Assembly: GCA_963693365.1 (NCBI GenBank)
Contig: CAVNZM010000015.1
Span: 2,356,001-2,420,000 of the forward strand
DNA from: Amoebidium appalachense
Lineage: Eukaryota > Ichthyosporea
DNA: 64,000 nt
Direction of reading: 5' to 3'
Shown: piece after piece, positions 39,872-49,758 of the stretch
Layout: every line of letters starts with the position of its first letter
Numbering within the stretch: the first letter of the stretch is position 1
Notes under the pieces: model-generated
The model's database searches: none
What the model was told of the DNA's origin: nothing
The model's input: the letters and a program-made list of their open reading frames with translations, nothing else
Translations under genes and position numbers: made by a program

Positions 39872-40650
39872 CCAGGCCATAAAGCCCCCAATCCTAAAGG
39901 CTTACCCGGATGCTGTTGTTGAGTTCCTGGATTGGTTGCCCCCTGGCACCGACACCAAGTCCCCCGCCGAACTGGTCGACGTCCTAGTGGAGTATTTTGA
40001 GGAGTGTTACGCCATTGATCCATCGCGTGGCCAGCGTCAGCGCTGTGTCAACACAGCTGCCAGCATCAAGCATTTCATGCCACGCCTGGGTTCACACCTG
40101 CAGGCCGCCCAACGGAGTCTGCAGGGCTGGAGCCGGCTTGTTCCAGCAAAGACTATGCCCCCACTTCTGTTTTCATTGGTCCTTGTCATTGGCAATCATT
40201 TGTATACCAAAATAGGCCCCTTGTTTGGTATTGCTGTTTTGCTCGGATTTGAGTGTTATTTTCGTGTCTGTGAGCATATGCTCACCCGTGCGGATCTTGT
40301 TTTGCGTGACGACCCCATTCCCCACGACATGCCACCCGGTACAGGCGACATCCGCCTGGCCAATACCAAGACCGGTCCGAATCAGTTTGTCCCCATCACC
40401 GATCCGTCCCCTGTCTTTCTGGTTCCGTGGTGCCCCCCCTTCTGCGCGGCTGTTTCCTTTCTGGTATGATGTTCTGCGTGCCAAGTTCCAAGCGGCATGT
40501 GACTCCCTCGGCCTCAACGAGTAAGGGTTCCATCTTCACAGTCTTGGCCTTGCTGGTGCGTCGAGAGACTACGTCAGGGGTGTTTCGGTAGAGACGATTG
40601 CTCTGCGTGGTCGGTGGAGATCGCATGCCTCCCTCCGCCGGTATGTGTAG
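39846..40650 (+). pseudogene. DIRS-like copy A, broken tyrosine recombinase
   Basis: Overlaps the end of pol as in copy B. A three-base loss at 'VCEHMLT' alters the box-I region around the first catalytic Arg, about 12 bases are missing near 40410, TAT has become TAA at about 40522, and a TAG follows the 'RRYV' Tyr motif at 40648. The first two lesions are shared with copy G. Confidence 0.85.
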
Positions 40651-40779
40651 GCCAGCCAGTCTCTTGTTCTTTCTATTCGGGTGCCTGCGTCGCTCCTTGC
40701 CCGGGCTGCAGCGCTACGTCAGTCACCCACGGCATGGTTCGTTCCTTCCCTTGCCAGATAAGGGAGTGGTGGGGCACAC

Positions 40780-41035
40780 CTGTGCCTGCTTGTGATTGAT
40801 CCACAGGCACCGGCTCATGTATCCCCTTGCTGGGGCTGGTAAAGACGATGTTGGCATAAGAATATTTAGTTTGTAAATGTGTTTTCTTTGCATGAGAATT
40901 AGATAGCCCCGTTGGAGTGAAATTGTGTGTTGCGAGTGTGCTGTAAAATTCGTAGTAGTAATATGTTGTAGGCCTTGGTGTGTTTGATGTGTGTGCAAAG
41001 GTTCAGGCTGCTAGCATTTTTTTTTAGGGAGCTGT
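40780..41035 (+). repeat. DIRS-like 3' terminal repeat of copy A
   Basis: From 'cacctgtgcctgcttgtg' through 'caggcaccggctcatgtatc' and 'gaattagatagccccgttgg' this matches the sequence after copies B and C and fragments at 43665, 54440-55240, 55650 and 57525. It diverges into AT-rich DNA after 'gctgctagcattttt'. Confidence 0.85.
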
Positions 41036-41384
41036 AAATGTTTTTATGTTCTGTGGGATATGCTTTTATTTTATTTTTTTATTTTTTTATTTTATCCCGT
41101 TTCACTCCCGGAGGCACTGCCTAAGGGGAGCTAACGTCTTCCACAGTAGACACACGAATGTGCTCTCTACATAGTGCAACTATAAGTCAGGATACATAAT
41201 CCCGACTGTCACTACATATTCTGGCAATTCTTAGCCCACGGGGTTGCCGCAGTCACGCTAGTGGGGATTGAGCAAACTCACTTCAACCAACACCTAGCCA
41301 GGAGTGACCCGGGGGAAAATAAAAGGGTATAAGCAAGAAAAAATGTTCGGAAAGTTAGAAACAATACAATAAGACGAAGCAGTG

Positions 41385-41945
41385 TGTTCGTGCTGCTCTG
41401 CATGGTGGAAAAGAAAGAAAGAAGAGCAGTGTGTTGGTGCTGCTCGGCATGGTAGAAGACTAGAGCAGGGTGTTGGTGCTGCTCGGCATGGTAGAAGACA
41501 CTAGAGCAGGGTGTTGGTGCTGCTCGGCATGGTAGAAGACAATAGAGCAGGGTGTTGGTGCTGCTCGGCATGGTAGAAGACACTAGAGCAGGGTGTTGGT
41601 GCTGCTCGGCATGGTAGAAGACACTAGAGCAGGGTGTTGGTGCTGCTCGGCATGGTAGAAGACACTAGAGCAGGGTGTTGGTGCTGCTCGGCATGGTAGA
41701 AGTCTAGAGCAGGGTGATGGTGCTGCTCGGCATGGTAGAAGACACTAGAGCAGGGTGTTGGTGTTGCTCGGCATGGTAGAAGACACTAGAGCAGGGTGAT
41801 GGTGCTGCTCGGCATGGTAGAAGACACTAGAGCAGGGTGATGGTGCTGCTCGGCATGGTAGAAGACACTAGAGCAGGGTGTTGGTGCTGCTCGGCATGGT
41901 AGAGGACACTAGAGCAGGGTGTTGGTGCTGCTCGTCATGGTGGAA
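41385..41945 (+). repeat. Minisatellite, ~41-bp unit, about 13 copies
   Basis: The unit contains 'gagcagggtgttggtgctgc' followed by 'tcggcatggtagaagacac'. Copies differ by single bases (gttggtgct/gatggtgct) and by short gains or losses at the 'gacact' end. Any reading frame in it is incidental. Confidence 0.95.
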
Positions 41946-42379
41946 GAAGACAGCATGAAGTTCGTGCGGCCTATTGGTATTCTTATGTTTTTCTAGAGTT
42001 TTTGACGCTTTAGTAAATTTCGTTTTTCCTGACAAAGTGCCCATGTCGCAAAACTAATAACTCGTGTTGTACTAGTCCTACGGCAACGGCTCAAACACGG
42101 CCATGTTGCCAGCGTTTGGCTCTATGCAATGGTGTGCATGCCGCCCCTTGTGCGTAAATGTGGTGGAGTGTGGATGCAGCGGCGCACGGCCGTTTACGAA
42201 ACACGTGTCGTGTTTTGTGCCTGGTCGCGATGGCCCTGTGCGTGTTAAAATTTAAGAGAATAGGAATGTGCAAAATACGCATCTTGATTGGTTGCATTTT
42301 ATCTGATGAGCCCGGAGTGGCGATCTTATTGGATAGTTAACTGCTATTTTTAAGGAATCATACTGCTTGTTCACCGATC

Positions 42380-44089
42380 ACATATGGTTTTGATGTGATC
42401 GGGAGCCCGACATGGCGCGACTGCTCTGTGGGATATGCCATATGGATATATTGATGAGTGTAAGTTATATCTAGTCCGAAATGGGCGGCAGTTGATTTGG
42501 TGTTTGTGATCTAGGGGTTTTAGCCACTTGTGAAAATTTTTCATTGGTTGATGTGCAGCAAAAATTCCATTTTGGTAGATTTCATGGATTTGATAGGATC
42601 TAAGTCATTTCTTCATATTCCCATAGGAAAAAATGTGGGCTGCGCTATATATATAATGAGGTTGTGCGGCCCCAGGGAGGTCAGTTGCGGCGCTACTGAG
42701 CGCGTTTAGGTCTCCTTGGGCCCAATGTTTTAGCTAAGGTTTGGCAACTCTAGCCCCAGGGAGTCAGTTGCGGCGCTACTGAGCGCGTTTAGGTCGCTTT
42801 AGGCCCAATTTTTTTAGCTAAGTTTTTGCAACTCTAGTCCCCGTTTTTCGCGCTGTTGTTCGTTTTTTCTCTAGTTTGTTTTGCCCAGGAGCGCGCGCTT
42901 AGCTTCGGCAGCATCTGGTAAGAGTTTTGCGTGCGCACCGTTGCGTTTTAGCTGGTTTTCGGACGTTTTTTGCGGTGTCGTTTTTCCCGCGTTTTTTCGA
43001 TTTTCCAATTTTTGTTTTCAAGTTGTGCCAACGTCGCCTTTACCAACCCCAGTATGGGGATACTTGAGGTGGTGCCTGCTGACCCTATGATCTCAGGCAC
43101 ATGAGTGCCCCACAGGAGCAATTCAAAGCCTTATCAGGCAAGCCTAATGAGGCAAGGGTTCAAAGCCTAATGAGGCAAGGGTTCAAAGCCTTATGAGGCA
43201 AGGGTGGGTGGGTGGGCAAAAACTTGACTACAGGCAATAACCTAAAAAGGCTTACCTACCTACTTACACCAAAACCCAACCCCAGCCGTTATCTGCTCTC
43301 CAGCGGCGCCAAAGTCAACCTGCACGTCAAAGGACGTCTGGCCCCTTCCTACCTCAAGAGCACCTTGGCTGACCAGGCCTCGGTCACTGCGGCTGTCCAC
43401 GCGGCGGAATTGGTCAGCTAGGTTCAAAGTCATTTCTTCACCATAGGCAAAATGTGAGCCGTGCTATATAATGAGCTTGCGCGGCCCCAGGGAGGTCAGT
43501 TGCGGCGCTACTGAGCGCGTTTAGGTCTCTTTAAGCCCAATTTTTAGCTAAGTGTTTTTGCCCACCCACCACACCCTTGCCTATTTAGGCACTAGGCTAC
43601 GTTTTTTGAGCATGTTTCTGTATGATATTTGTCATTCTTTTCATTTCTCCTGTGGAGCACACCTGTGCCTGCTTATGAGATTGATCCACAGGCACCGGCT
43701 CATGTATCCCCTTGCTGGCGCTGGTAAAGACGACGTTGGCATAAGAATAGAGAATTTGGCAACCGAAAATCTGTACATTATTTAGTTTGTAAACGTGTTT
43801 TCTTTGCAGGAGAATTAGATAGCCCCGTTGGAGTGAAATTGTGTGTTGCGAGTGTGCTGTAAAATTCGTAGTAGTAGCATGGTGTAGGCCTTGGTGTGTT
43901 TGGTGTGTGTGCAAAGTTTCAGGCTGCTAGCATTTTTATTTAGGGAGCTGTAGCTGTTTTTATGTTCTGTGGGATATGCCATATGGAAATATTGATGAGT
44001 TTGAGTTATATCTAGTCCGAAATGGGCGGCAATCGATTTGGTCTTTGTGATCTAGGGGTTTTAGCCACTTGTGAAAATATTAAGTTTGT
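42380..44089 (+). repeat. Fragmented DIRS-like terminal repeats with a gag scrap
   Basis: Leader pieces ('ggtcagttgcggcgctactg') occur at 42678, 42761 and 43493; 3'-end pieces occur at 43665-43940. A ~150-bp gag fragment at 43274-43421 ('RYLLSSGAKVNL' region) is fused between them after short 'caaagcctaatgaggcaagg' repeats at 43125-43205. No intact gene is present. Confidence 0.8.
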
Positions 44090-44808
44090 AAACGTGTTTT
44101 CTTTGCAGGAGAATTAGATAGCCCCGTTGGAGTGAAATTGTGTGTTGCGAGTGTGCTGTAAACTTCGTGGTAGTATAATGCTGTAGGCCATGGTGTGTTT
44201 GATGTGGGTGCAAAGTTTCAGGCTGCTAGCATTTTTATTTAGGGAGCTGTAGCTGTTTTTATGTTCTGTGGGATATGCCATATGGATATATTGATGAGTT
44301 TGAGTATATCTAGTCCGAAATGGGCGGCAATCGATTTGGTCTTTATGATCTAGGGGTTTTAGCCACTTGTGAAAAATTTTCATTGGTTGATGTGCAGCAA
44401 AAATTCCATTTTGGTAGATTTCATGGATTTGATAGGTTCTATATCATTTCTTCTTATTTCCATAGGCAAAAATGTGGGCCGCGCTCTATAATGAGCTCGC
44501 GCGGCCCCAGGGAGGTCAGTTGCGGCGCTACTGAGCGCGTTTAGGTCTCTTTAGGCCCAATTTTTTAGCTAAGTTTTTGCAACTCTAGTCCCCATTTTTC
44601 GCGCTCTTGTTCGTTTTTTCTCTAGTTTTTTTTTTGCCCAGGAGCGCGCGCTTAGCTTCGGCAGCATCTGGTAAGAGTTTTGCGTGCGCGCCGTTGCGTT
44701 TTAGCTGGTTTTCGGACGTTTTTTGTGGTGTCGGTTTTCCCACGTTTTTGCATTTTCCAGTCTTCGTTTTCAAGTTTTCGTGCTCTAGTCTGGTTTGTGA
44801 GCATTGCA
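44090..44808 (+). repeat. Left terminal direct repeat/leader of DIRS-like copy B
   Basis: From 'aagtttgtaaacgtgttttc' to the base before the gag ATG, about 720 bp. Almost the same sequence lies at 49031-49758 between copies B and C. It holds 'gtcagttgcggcgctactga', and the region just before gag is T-rich. It probably includes the promoter and leader. Confidence 0.85.
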
Positions 44809-45864
44809 ATGGCCCCTCCATCTGCTCTGGTCGCCAAGGGGGCCGCTCTCCTCGAAAAGCTTTTGGAGATCTCTACCGATGCGGACGACGCAAGTCTCAA
44901 AAGTCTGGCCGTTTTGAAGTCCAACGCCCTCCCCTGGAACAGCCTGCCGGCAGAAACCGTCAACAGTGTGGTTTCAGCCCTCAAGGCGCGCTCGGTGGCT
45001 TTTGATGACCCTGAGATGGTCGGTTGGAAAGTCACCGACCAGCTGCACTTGCTCTGTCGCACTCCTCGCAGCGGCCGTGCCTCCCCCCCACCTGGGTCGC
45101 CCTCTCCCCAGCGGCGTTCTGACGGTGTAGACGTCCAAGAGCAGCTGCAGGCGCTTTCTGCCCAAGTGCAAGCCCTCTCTGTTGCCCAGTCTGGTCGCCC
45201 CAAGAAGCCCTCTGCCGGCGGCCTGCTGAGCACGCTGTCTGCGCGGGCAAAGGGCAAGGAGCCTGTCTATGCGTACGACACCGGCAGTGAAGACACCCCA
45301 TCGTCGAGTGAGGATTCTGATTCCAGCAGCAGTGGCTACGGTCGTTCCTCTCGCCACCGTCGTTCCTCTGGCCGTTCCAAACCCACCCCCAGCCGTTATC
45401 TGCTCTCCAGCGGTGCCAAAGTCAACCTGCGCGTCAAAGAACGTCTGGCCCCTTCCTACCTCAAGAGCACCTTGGCTGACCAGGCCTCGGTCACTGCGGC
45501 TGTCCACGCGGCGGATTGGGTCAGCTACCGCAACAAACGGGAGGCTCTGATGCTTGCCCGTATGCTGGATCTGCTGCTGGCCGCCGACCCTAAGGCCCGC
45601 AAGGAGTCACCTGCTGTGGAAGTTGGTGTGCGCCGTCTGCTGGCTGTGCAGACTGCTGATCAGTCCAACGGGGACTGGGCTGTTGCAGAGCAGTTTGAGG
45701 AGCTCCCTGCGCGCAGCCTGCCCCTGCCCCCTGCCTTGGCCACCCGGGCTGTTCGTCAAGCCAAGACCCTCGCCGAAGTCACCCGGGCTCGGCGCGGTCC
45801 CGGCAGTGGCCCATCCGGAGCCGGTCCATCGACCCCTCCGGGGACCGGTGGGCACAGGGCCTAA
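44809..45864 (+). CDS. DIRS-like copy B, gag-like protein
   Basis: An intact frame of 351 aa starts MAPPSALVAKGAALLEKL at the end of the leader. Residues about 105-135 include a Gln-rich heptad-like stretch (VQEQLQALSAQVQALSVAQ), and about 158-190 are Ser/Arg-rich. The C-terminal half (RYLLSSGAKVNLRVKERLAP onward) is helical and the most conserved part between copies. No CCHC knuckle is seen. Its place before RT and the repeated loss of its N-terminus in other copies support a gag-like role in particle assembly. It ends 77 bases before the pol ATG. Confidence 0.8.
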   Translation: MAPPSALVAKGAALLEKLLEISTDADDASLKSLAVLKSNALPWNSLPAETVNSVVSALKARSVAFDDPEMVGWKVTDQLHLLCRTPRSGRASPPPGSPSPQRRSDGVDVQEQLQALSAQVQALSVAQSGRPKKPSAGGLLSTLSARAKGKEPVYAYDTGSEDTPSSSEDSDSSSSGYGRSSRHRRSSGRSKPTPSRYLLSSGAKVNLRVKERLAPSYLKSTLADQASVTAAVHAADWVSYRNKREALMLARMLDLLLAADPKARKESPAVEVGVRRLLAVQTADQSNGDWAVAEQFEELPARSLPLPPALATRAVRQAKTLAEVTRARRGPGSGPSGAGPSTPPGTGGHRA

Positions 45865-45941
45865 ACGGCCCATTGGGGGTTCGGCACGCGGTTCTGTATA
45901 TTATTTTCTTGTGGCTTCCTGCCACGTGCCCTTGATTAAAT

Positions 45942-47995
45942 ATGCCCCCTAATTTTTCTAAGGATTCCACAGCTATGCCACGTCATGTCTTTGCCGCCTC
46001 TGATTTGTTCCCTGTTCCGGCCATTCCTGTGCCGGACCGTTCTGGACAAGCCCGTCTACGGAGTCAACGCCGTCGGCAACGTCTGTCTCACCGCCTGAAG
46101 GGGGTTACCTTGGCTAACCGTTGTCTTGGTGCCCTCAACGAGCTGTGGGCAGGCGGCCCTTGCCCATTCCCGACCCGGTTGGTGAACAGTCACCACCATG
46201 CCCTGTGGACCTTTGTCCTTAGGGCCAGCTACGATGCTATACGCGCGGGTGTCTACGACGCTCAGCCTGCGAGTAGTGTCTTGGCTGCGTTCCCCGCGGC
46301 CTACCCTGTATTGACAGGATGGCTACCTCTCACGGCGGCAAATGCCGCTTTGCCACCCCCTGGGGTTGGAGCCACAGTGGACGTGTTGCAGTTATTGTCT
46401 CCTACGCTGCAGCCGTTTTTGGCCAACTGCGACGGCGGCCTTCTCAAGCCTGTTCCGCCGACGCCTGCAGAGCTGCGCCGCATCCGGCCGGCGCATCACG
46501 TTCCCAGTGGGGAATACGGTCCCCTGCTTCTTCGGCTTCAAGACTGCGGCATGGTGCACTATTTCGAGGCGAAGGAAAAACCACTGGCCATCAATGGGCT
46601 GTTTGGGGTCCCCAAAGACACCAGAGCCCGCGTCATTTTTGACGGCCGCCGTGGCAACCTGTTCTTTGCCCGTGATCATCCTGCCCTCCAGGTGCACCTG
46701 CCCAACCCTGCCGATTTTGCCGATCTGTTGCTGGGGCCTGAGGATTGCCTCTATTTTGGCAAGTCGGACATGGACAACCAGTTCCATCGTCTTCTTGCCC
46801 CCGAGTGGCTGTGGCGGTACTTCGGATTGCCGCCTGTGTCTTCGGAGGCTGTTGGCATTTCTGGGCCCGACCGGCTTGTGTACCCGGCCCTCAAGACCGT
46901 GCCCATGGGCTGGGTGCATTCTGTGCTTGTGGCTCAAGACGTCCATGGGCAGTTGGCTGACCGAGCCGGCATGCCCCGCATTGAGCGCCTCTGTGCGATA
47001 GTGCCGCGGCCTGTGGAGGCCACGCAGCATGCCCTGTATGTGGACGACTGTGGCTGGGTCGGCACAGATGCCACCGCCATCAATCGTCAGCGTGAATCGT
47101 ATCATGGCGTCACCGGCCCGGCTGGTCTTCCCTCCAATGTCAAGAAGGATGTGGCTGCTGGTTCGTCGTCCTCTATGGTGCTGCTAGGCCTGGAAATGCA
47201 TCGCTCTGGGATATTGCGCCCGTCTGGCGCTTCCTTGTGCCGTCTGGTGGCGGAAACCCAGGCCGTGTTGCGTCGTGGTGTCGTCACGCAGCTCCGTTTG
47301 CAGCAGTTGCTTGGTGGTTGGGTGTGGGCGGCACTGCTGCAGCGGCCGCTTTTGTCGGTTCTGAGTGCCGTCTACAGTGTTGTGGAGCAGCTGGGGGGTC
47401 GGGAACAGCCCCTTCCCCCGCCCGTGGTGTGGGAGCTTCAGGCGATGTGTGCTTTGGCCCCTTTGATGCGTTGTGATTTGCGTTCTGGGTTTGCTAGCAC
47501 CATGTTCTGCACTGATGCTTCCTTGTTGGGTGGTGCAGTGGTGTCCTGGGTGCTTCCAGCAACGCTTCTCCGCGAAGTGCTGCCTCACTGCAACCGGCGT
47601 GGCCACTACAGCCAGCTGTCTGGTCCCGTGCACGAGCCAAGCCCGTCCGCCCCCCGGCACCTATCCTGGCAGCTGTTGGTGGCCGGTGGACCACCAACAT
47701 CAGTCATCGTTGGCGCCACTCCGACCACATCAACATTCTGGAGGGAGAAGCCTTGCTCCTGGGGCTTCGTCGATTAGGTCGGTCTACGGCTGCCCGGGGC
47801 TCCCGCTACCTTTGGGGCCTTGATTCGACGGCGCTGCTTGGGGCTGTTGCTAAGGGTCGTTCAGCATCCCGACGCCTGAACCGTGTATGCCGCCAGGTGG
47901 CTGCCTACACGCTTGCCCTCGACATTCGTTTGTATTGTGTGTGGCTGCCGTCAGCCCACAATCCTGCAGATGGTCCCTCGCGGTTTTCTGGCTGA
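45942..47995 (+). CDS. DIRS-like copy B, reverse transcriptase-RNase H (one frameshift)
   Basis: Starts MPPNFSKDSTAMPRHVF; a second ATG lies 33 bases on. RT motifs: 'VPKDTRARVIFDGRRGN', 'FGKSDMDNQFH' with catalytic Asp at about residue 276, 'YPALKTVPMGWVHS', and 'ALYVDDCGW' with YVDD at about 366-369. RNase H follows with 'MFCTDASLLGGAVVS' (Asp about 525) and 'VWLPSAHNPADGPSRF' at the end. The frame is open to about 47650, where C6 stands in place of the C7 of copies A, C and D. Restoring that length would join it to the end at 47995. No methyltransferase domain follows RNase H, unlike classical DIRS1. Such elements copy their RNA and integrate by recombinase rather than integrase. Confidence 0.88.
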
Positions 47996-49010
47996 CCAGG
48001 CCATAAAGCCCCCAACCCTCAAGGCCTACCGGGATGCTGTTGTTGAGTTCCTGGATTGGTTGCCCCCTGGTACCGACACCAAGTCCCCCGCCGAACTGGA
48101 CGACCTCCTGGTGGAGTATTTTGAGGAGTGTTATGCCATTGATCCATCGCGTGGCCAGCGTCAGCGCTGTGTCAACACAGCTGCCGGCATCAAGCATTTC
48201 ATGCCACGCCTGGGTCCACACCTGCAGGCCGCCCAACGGAGCCTGCAGGGCTGGAACCGGCTTGTTCCAGCAAAGACCACGCCCCCGCTTCCGTTTTCAT
48301 TGGTCCTCGTCATTGGCCATCATTTGTATTCCAAAATTGGCCCCTTGTTTGGTATTGCTGTTTTGCTTGGATTTGAGTGTTATTTTCGTGTCAGTGAGCT
48401 GCTTATGCTCACCCGTGCGGATCTTATTTTGCCCGACGACCCCGTTCCCCACGACATGCCACCCGGTACAGGCGGCATCCGCCTGGCCGACACCAAGACC
48501 GGTCCAAATCAGTTTGTCCCCATCACCGATCCGTCCCTGTTGGCCATCTTGTCTTTCTGGTTCCGTGGCGCCCCCCCTTCTGCGCGGCTGTTTCCTTTCT
48601 CGTATGATGTTCTGCGTACCAAGTTCCAAGCGGCATGTGACTCCCTCGGCCTCAACGAGTATGGGTTCCATCTTCACAGTCTTCGCCATGGTGGTGCCTC
48701 GAGAGACTATGTCAGGGGTGTTTCAGTAGAGACGATTGCTCTGCGTGGTCGATGGAGATCGTCGATGGAGATGGAGATCGACCACGAGATCATGCCTCCC
48801 TCCGCCGGTATGTGCAGGCCGGCCAGTCTCTTGTTCTTTCTATTCGCGTGCCTGCGTCGCTCCTTGCCCGGGCTGCAGCGCTGCGTCAGTCACCCACGGC
48901 ATGGTTCGTTCCTTCCCGTGCCAGGTAGGGAGTGGTGGAGCACACCTGTGCCTGCTTGTGAGATTGATCCACAGGCACCGGCTCATGTATCCCCTTGCTG
49001 GGGCTGGTAA
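47970..49010 (+). CDS. DIRS-like copy B, tyrosine recombinase with damaged C-terminus
   Basis: ATG at 47970 overlaps the end of pol by 26 bases. A core-binding-like region (TLKAYRDAVVEFLDWL) is followed by the catalytic fold: Arg in 'YFRVSELLMLTRADL' and the H-x-x-R box 'HLHSLRHGGASR'. After 'IALRGRWRS' a 29-base insertion (48762-48790) shifts the frame, so the 'LRRYVQAG' segment with the nucleophilic Tyr, intact in copy C, is lost. The frame ends at 49010. Tyrosine recombinases insert circular DIRS cDNA without target-site duplication; this copy should be inactive as sequenced. Confidence 0.85.
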   Translation: MVPRGFLADQAIKPPTLKAYRDAVVEFLDWLPPGTDTKSPAELDDLLVEYFEECYAIDPSRGQRQRCVNTAAGIKHFMPRLGPHLQAAQRSLQGWNRLVPAKTTPPLPFSLVLVIGHHLYSKIGPLFGIAVLLGFECYFRVSELLMLTRADLILPDDPVPHDMPPGTGGIRLADTKTGPNQFVPITDPSLLAILSFWFRGAPPSARLFPFSYDVLRTKFQAACDSLGLNEYGFHLHSLRHGGASRDYVRGVSVETIALRGRWRSSMEMEIDHEIMPPSAGMCRPASLLFFLFACLRRSLPGLQRCVSHPRHGSFLPVPGREWWSTPVPACEIDPQAPAHVSPCWGW

Positions 49011-49758
49011 AGACGACATTGGCATAAGAATATTAAGTTTGTAAACGTGTTTTCTTTGCAAGAGAATTAGATAGCCCGTTGGAGTGAAATTGTGTGTTGC
49101 GAGTGTGCTGTAAAATTCGTAGTAGTAGCATGGTGTAGGCCTTGGTGTGTTTGGTGTGTGTGCAAAGTTTCAGGCTGCTAGCATTTTTATTTAGGGAGCT
49201 GTAGCTGTTTTTATGTTCTGTGGGATATGCCATATGGATATATTGATGAGTTTGAGTTAAATCTAGTCCGAAATGGGCGGCAATTGATTTGGTCATTGTG
49301 ATCTAGGAGTTTTAGCCACTTGTGAAAATTTTTCATTGGTTGATGTGCAGCAAAAATTCCATTTTGGTAGATTTCATGGATTTGATAGGTTTTAAGTCAT
49401 TTCTTCATATTTCCATTGGCCAAAATGTGGGCCGCGCTATATAATGAGCTTGCGCGGCCCAGGGAGGTCAGTTGCGGCGCTACTGAGCGCGTTTAGGTCT
49501 CTTTAGGCCCAATTTTTTAGCTAAGTTTTTGCAACTCTAGTCCCCGTTTTTCGCGCTCTTGTTCGTTTTTTCTCTTTTGTTTTTTGCCCAAGAGCGCGCG
49601 CTTAGCTTCAGCAGCATCTGGTAAAAGTGTTGCGTGCGCGCCGTTGCGTTTTAGCTGGTTTTTGGACGTTTTTTGCGGTGTCGGTTTTCCCGCGTTTTTG
49701 CATTTTCTAGTCTTCGTTTTCAGGTTTTCGTGCTCTAGTCTGGTTTGCGAGCATTGCA
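48940..49758 (+). repeat. DIRS-like terminal repeat between copies B and C
   Basis: The 3'-end segment of copy B runs straight into the leader of copy C with no foreign DNA between them. The part from 49031 matches 44090-44808. This makes B and C a head-to-tail pair sharing one terminal repeat. Confidence 0.85.

Noticed and set aside
41385-41945. Possible repeat protein gene on the minus strand
   Set aside because: The frame is generated by a 41-bp unit that is not a multiple of three and breaks between copies.
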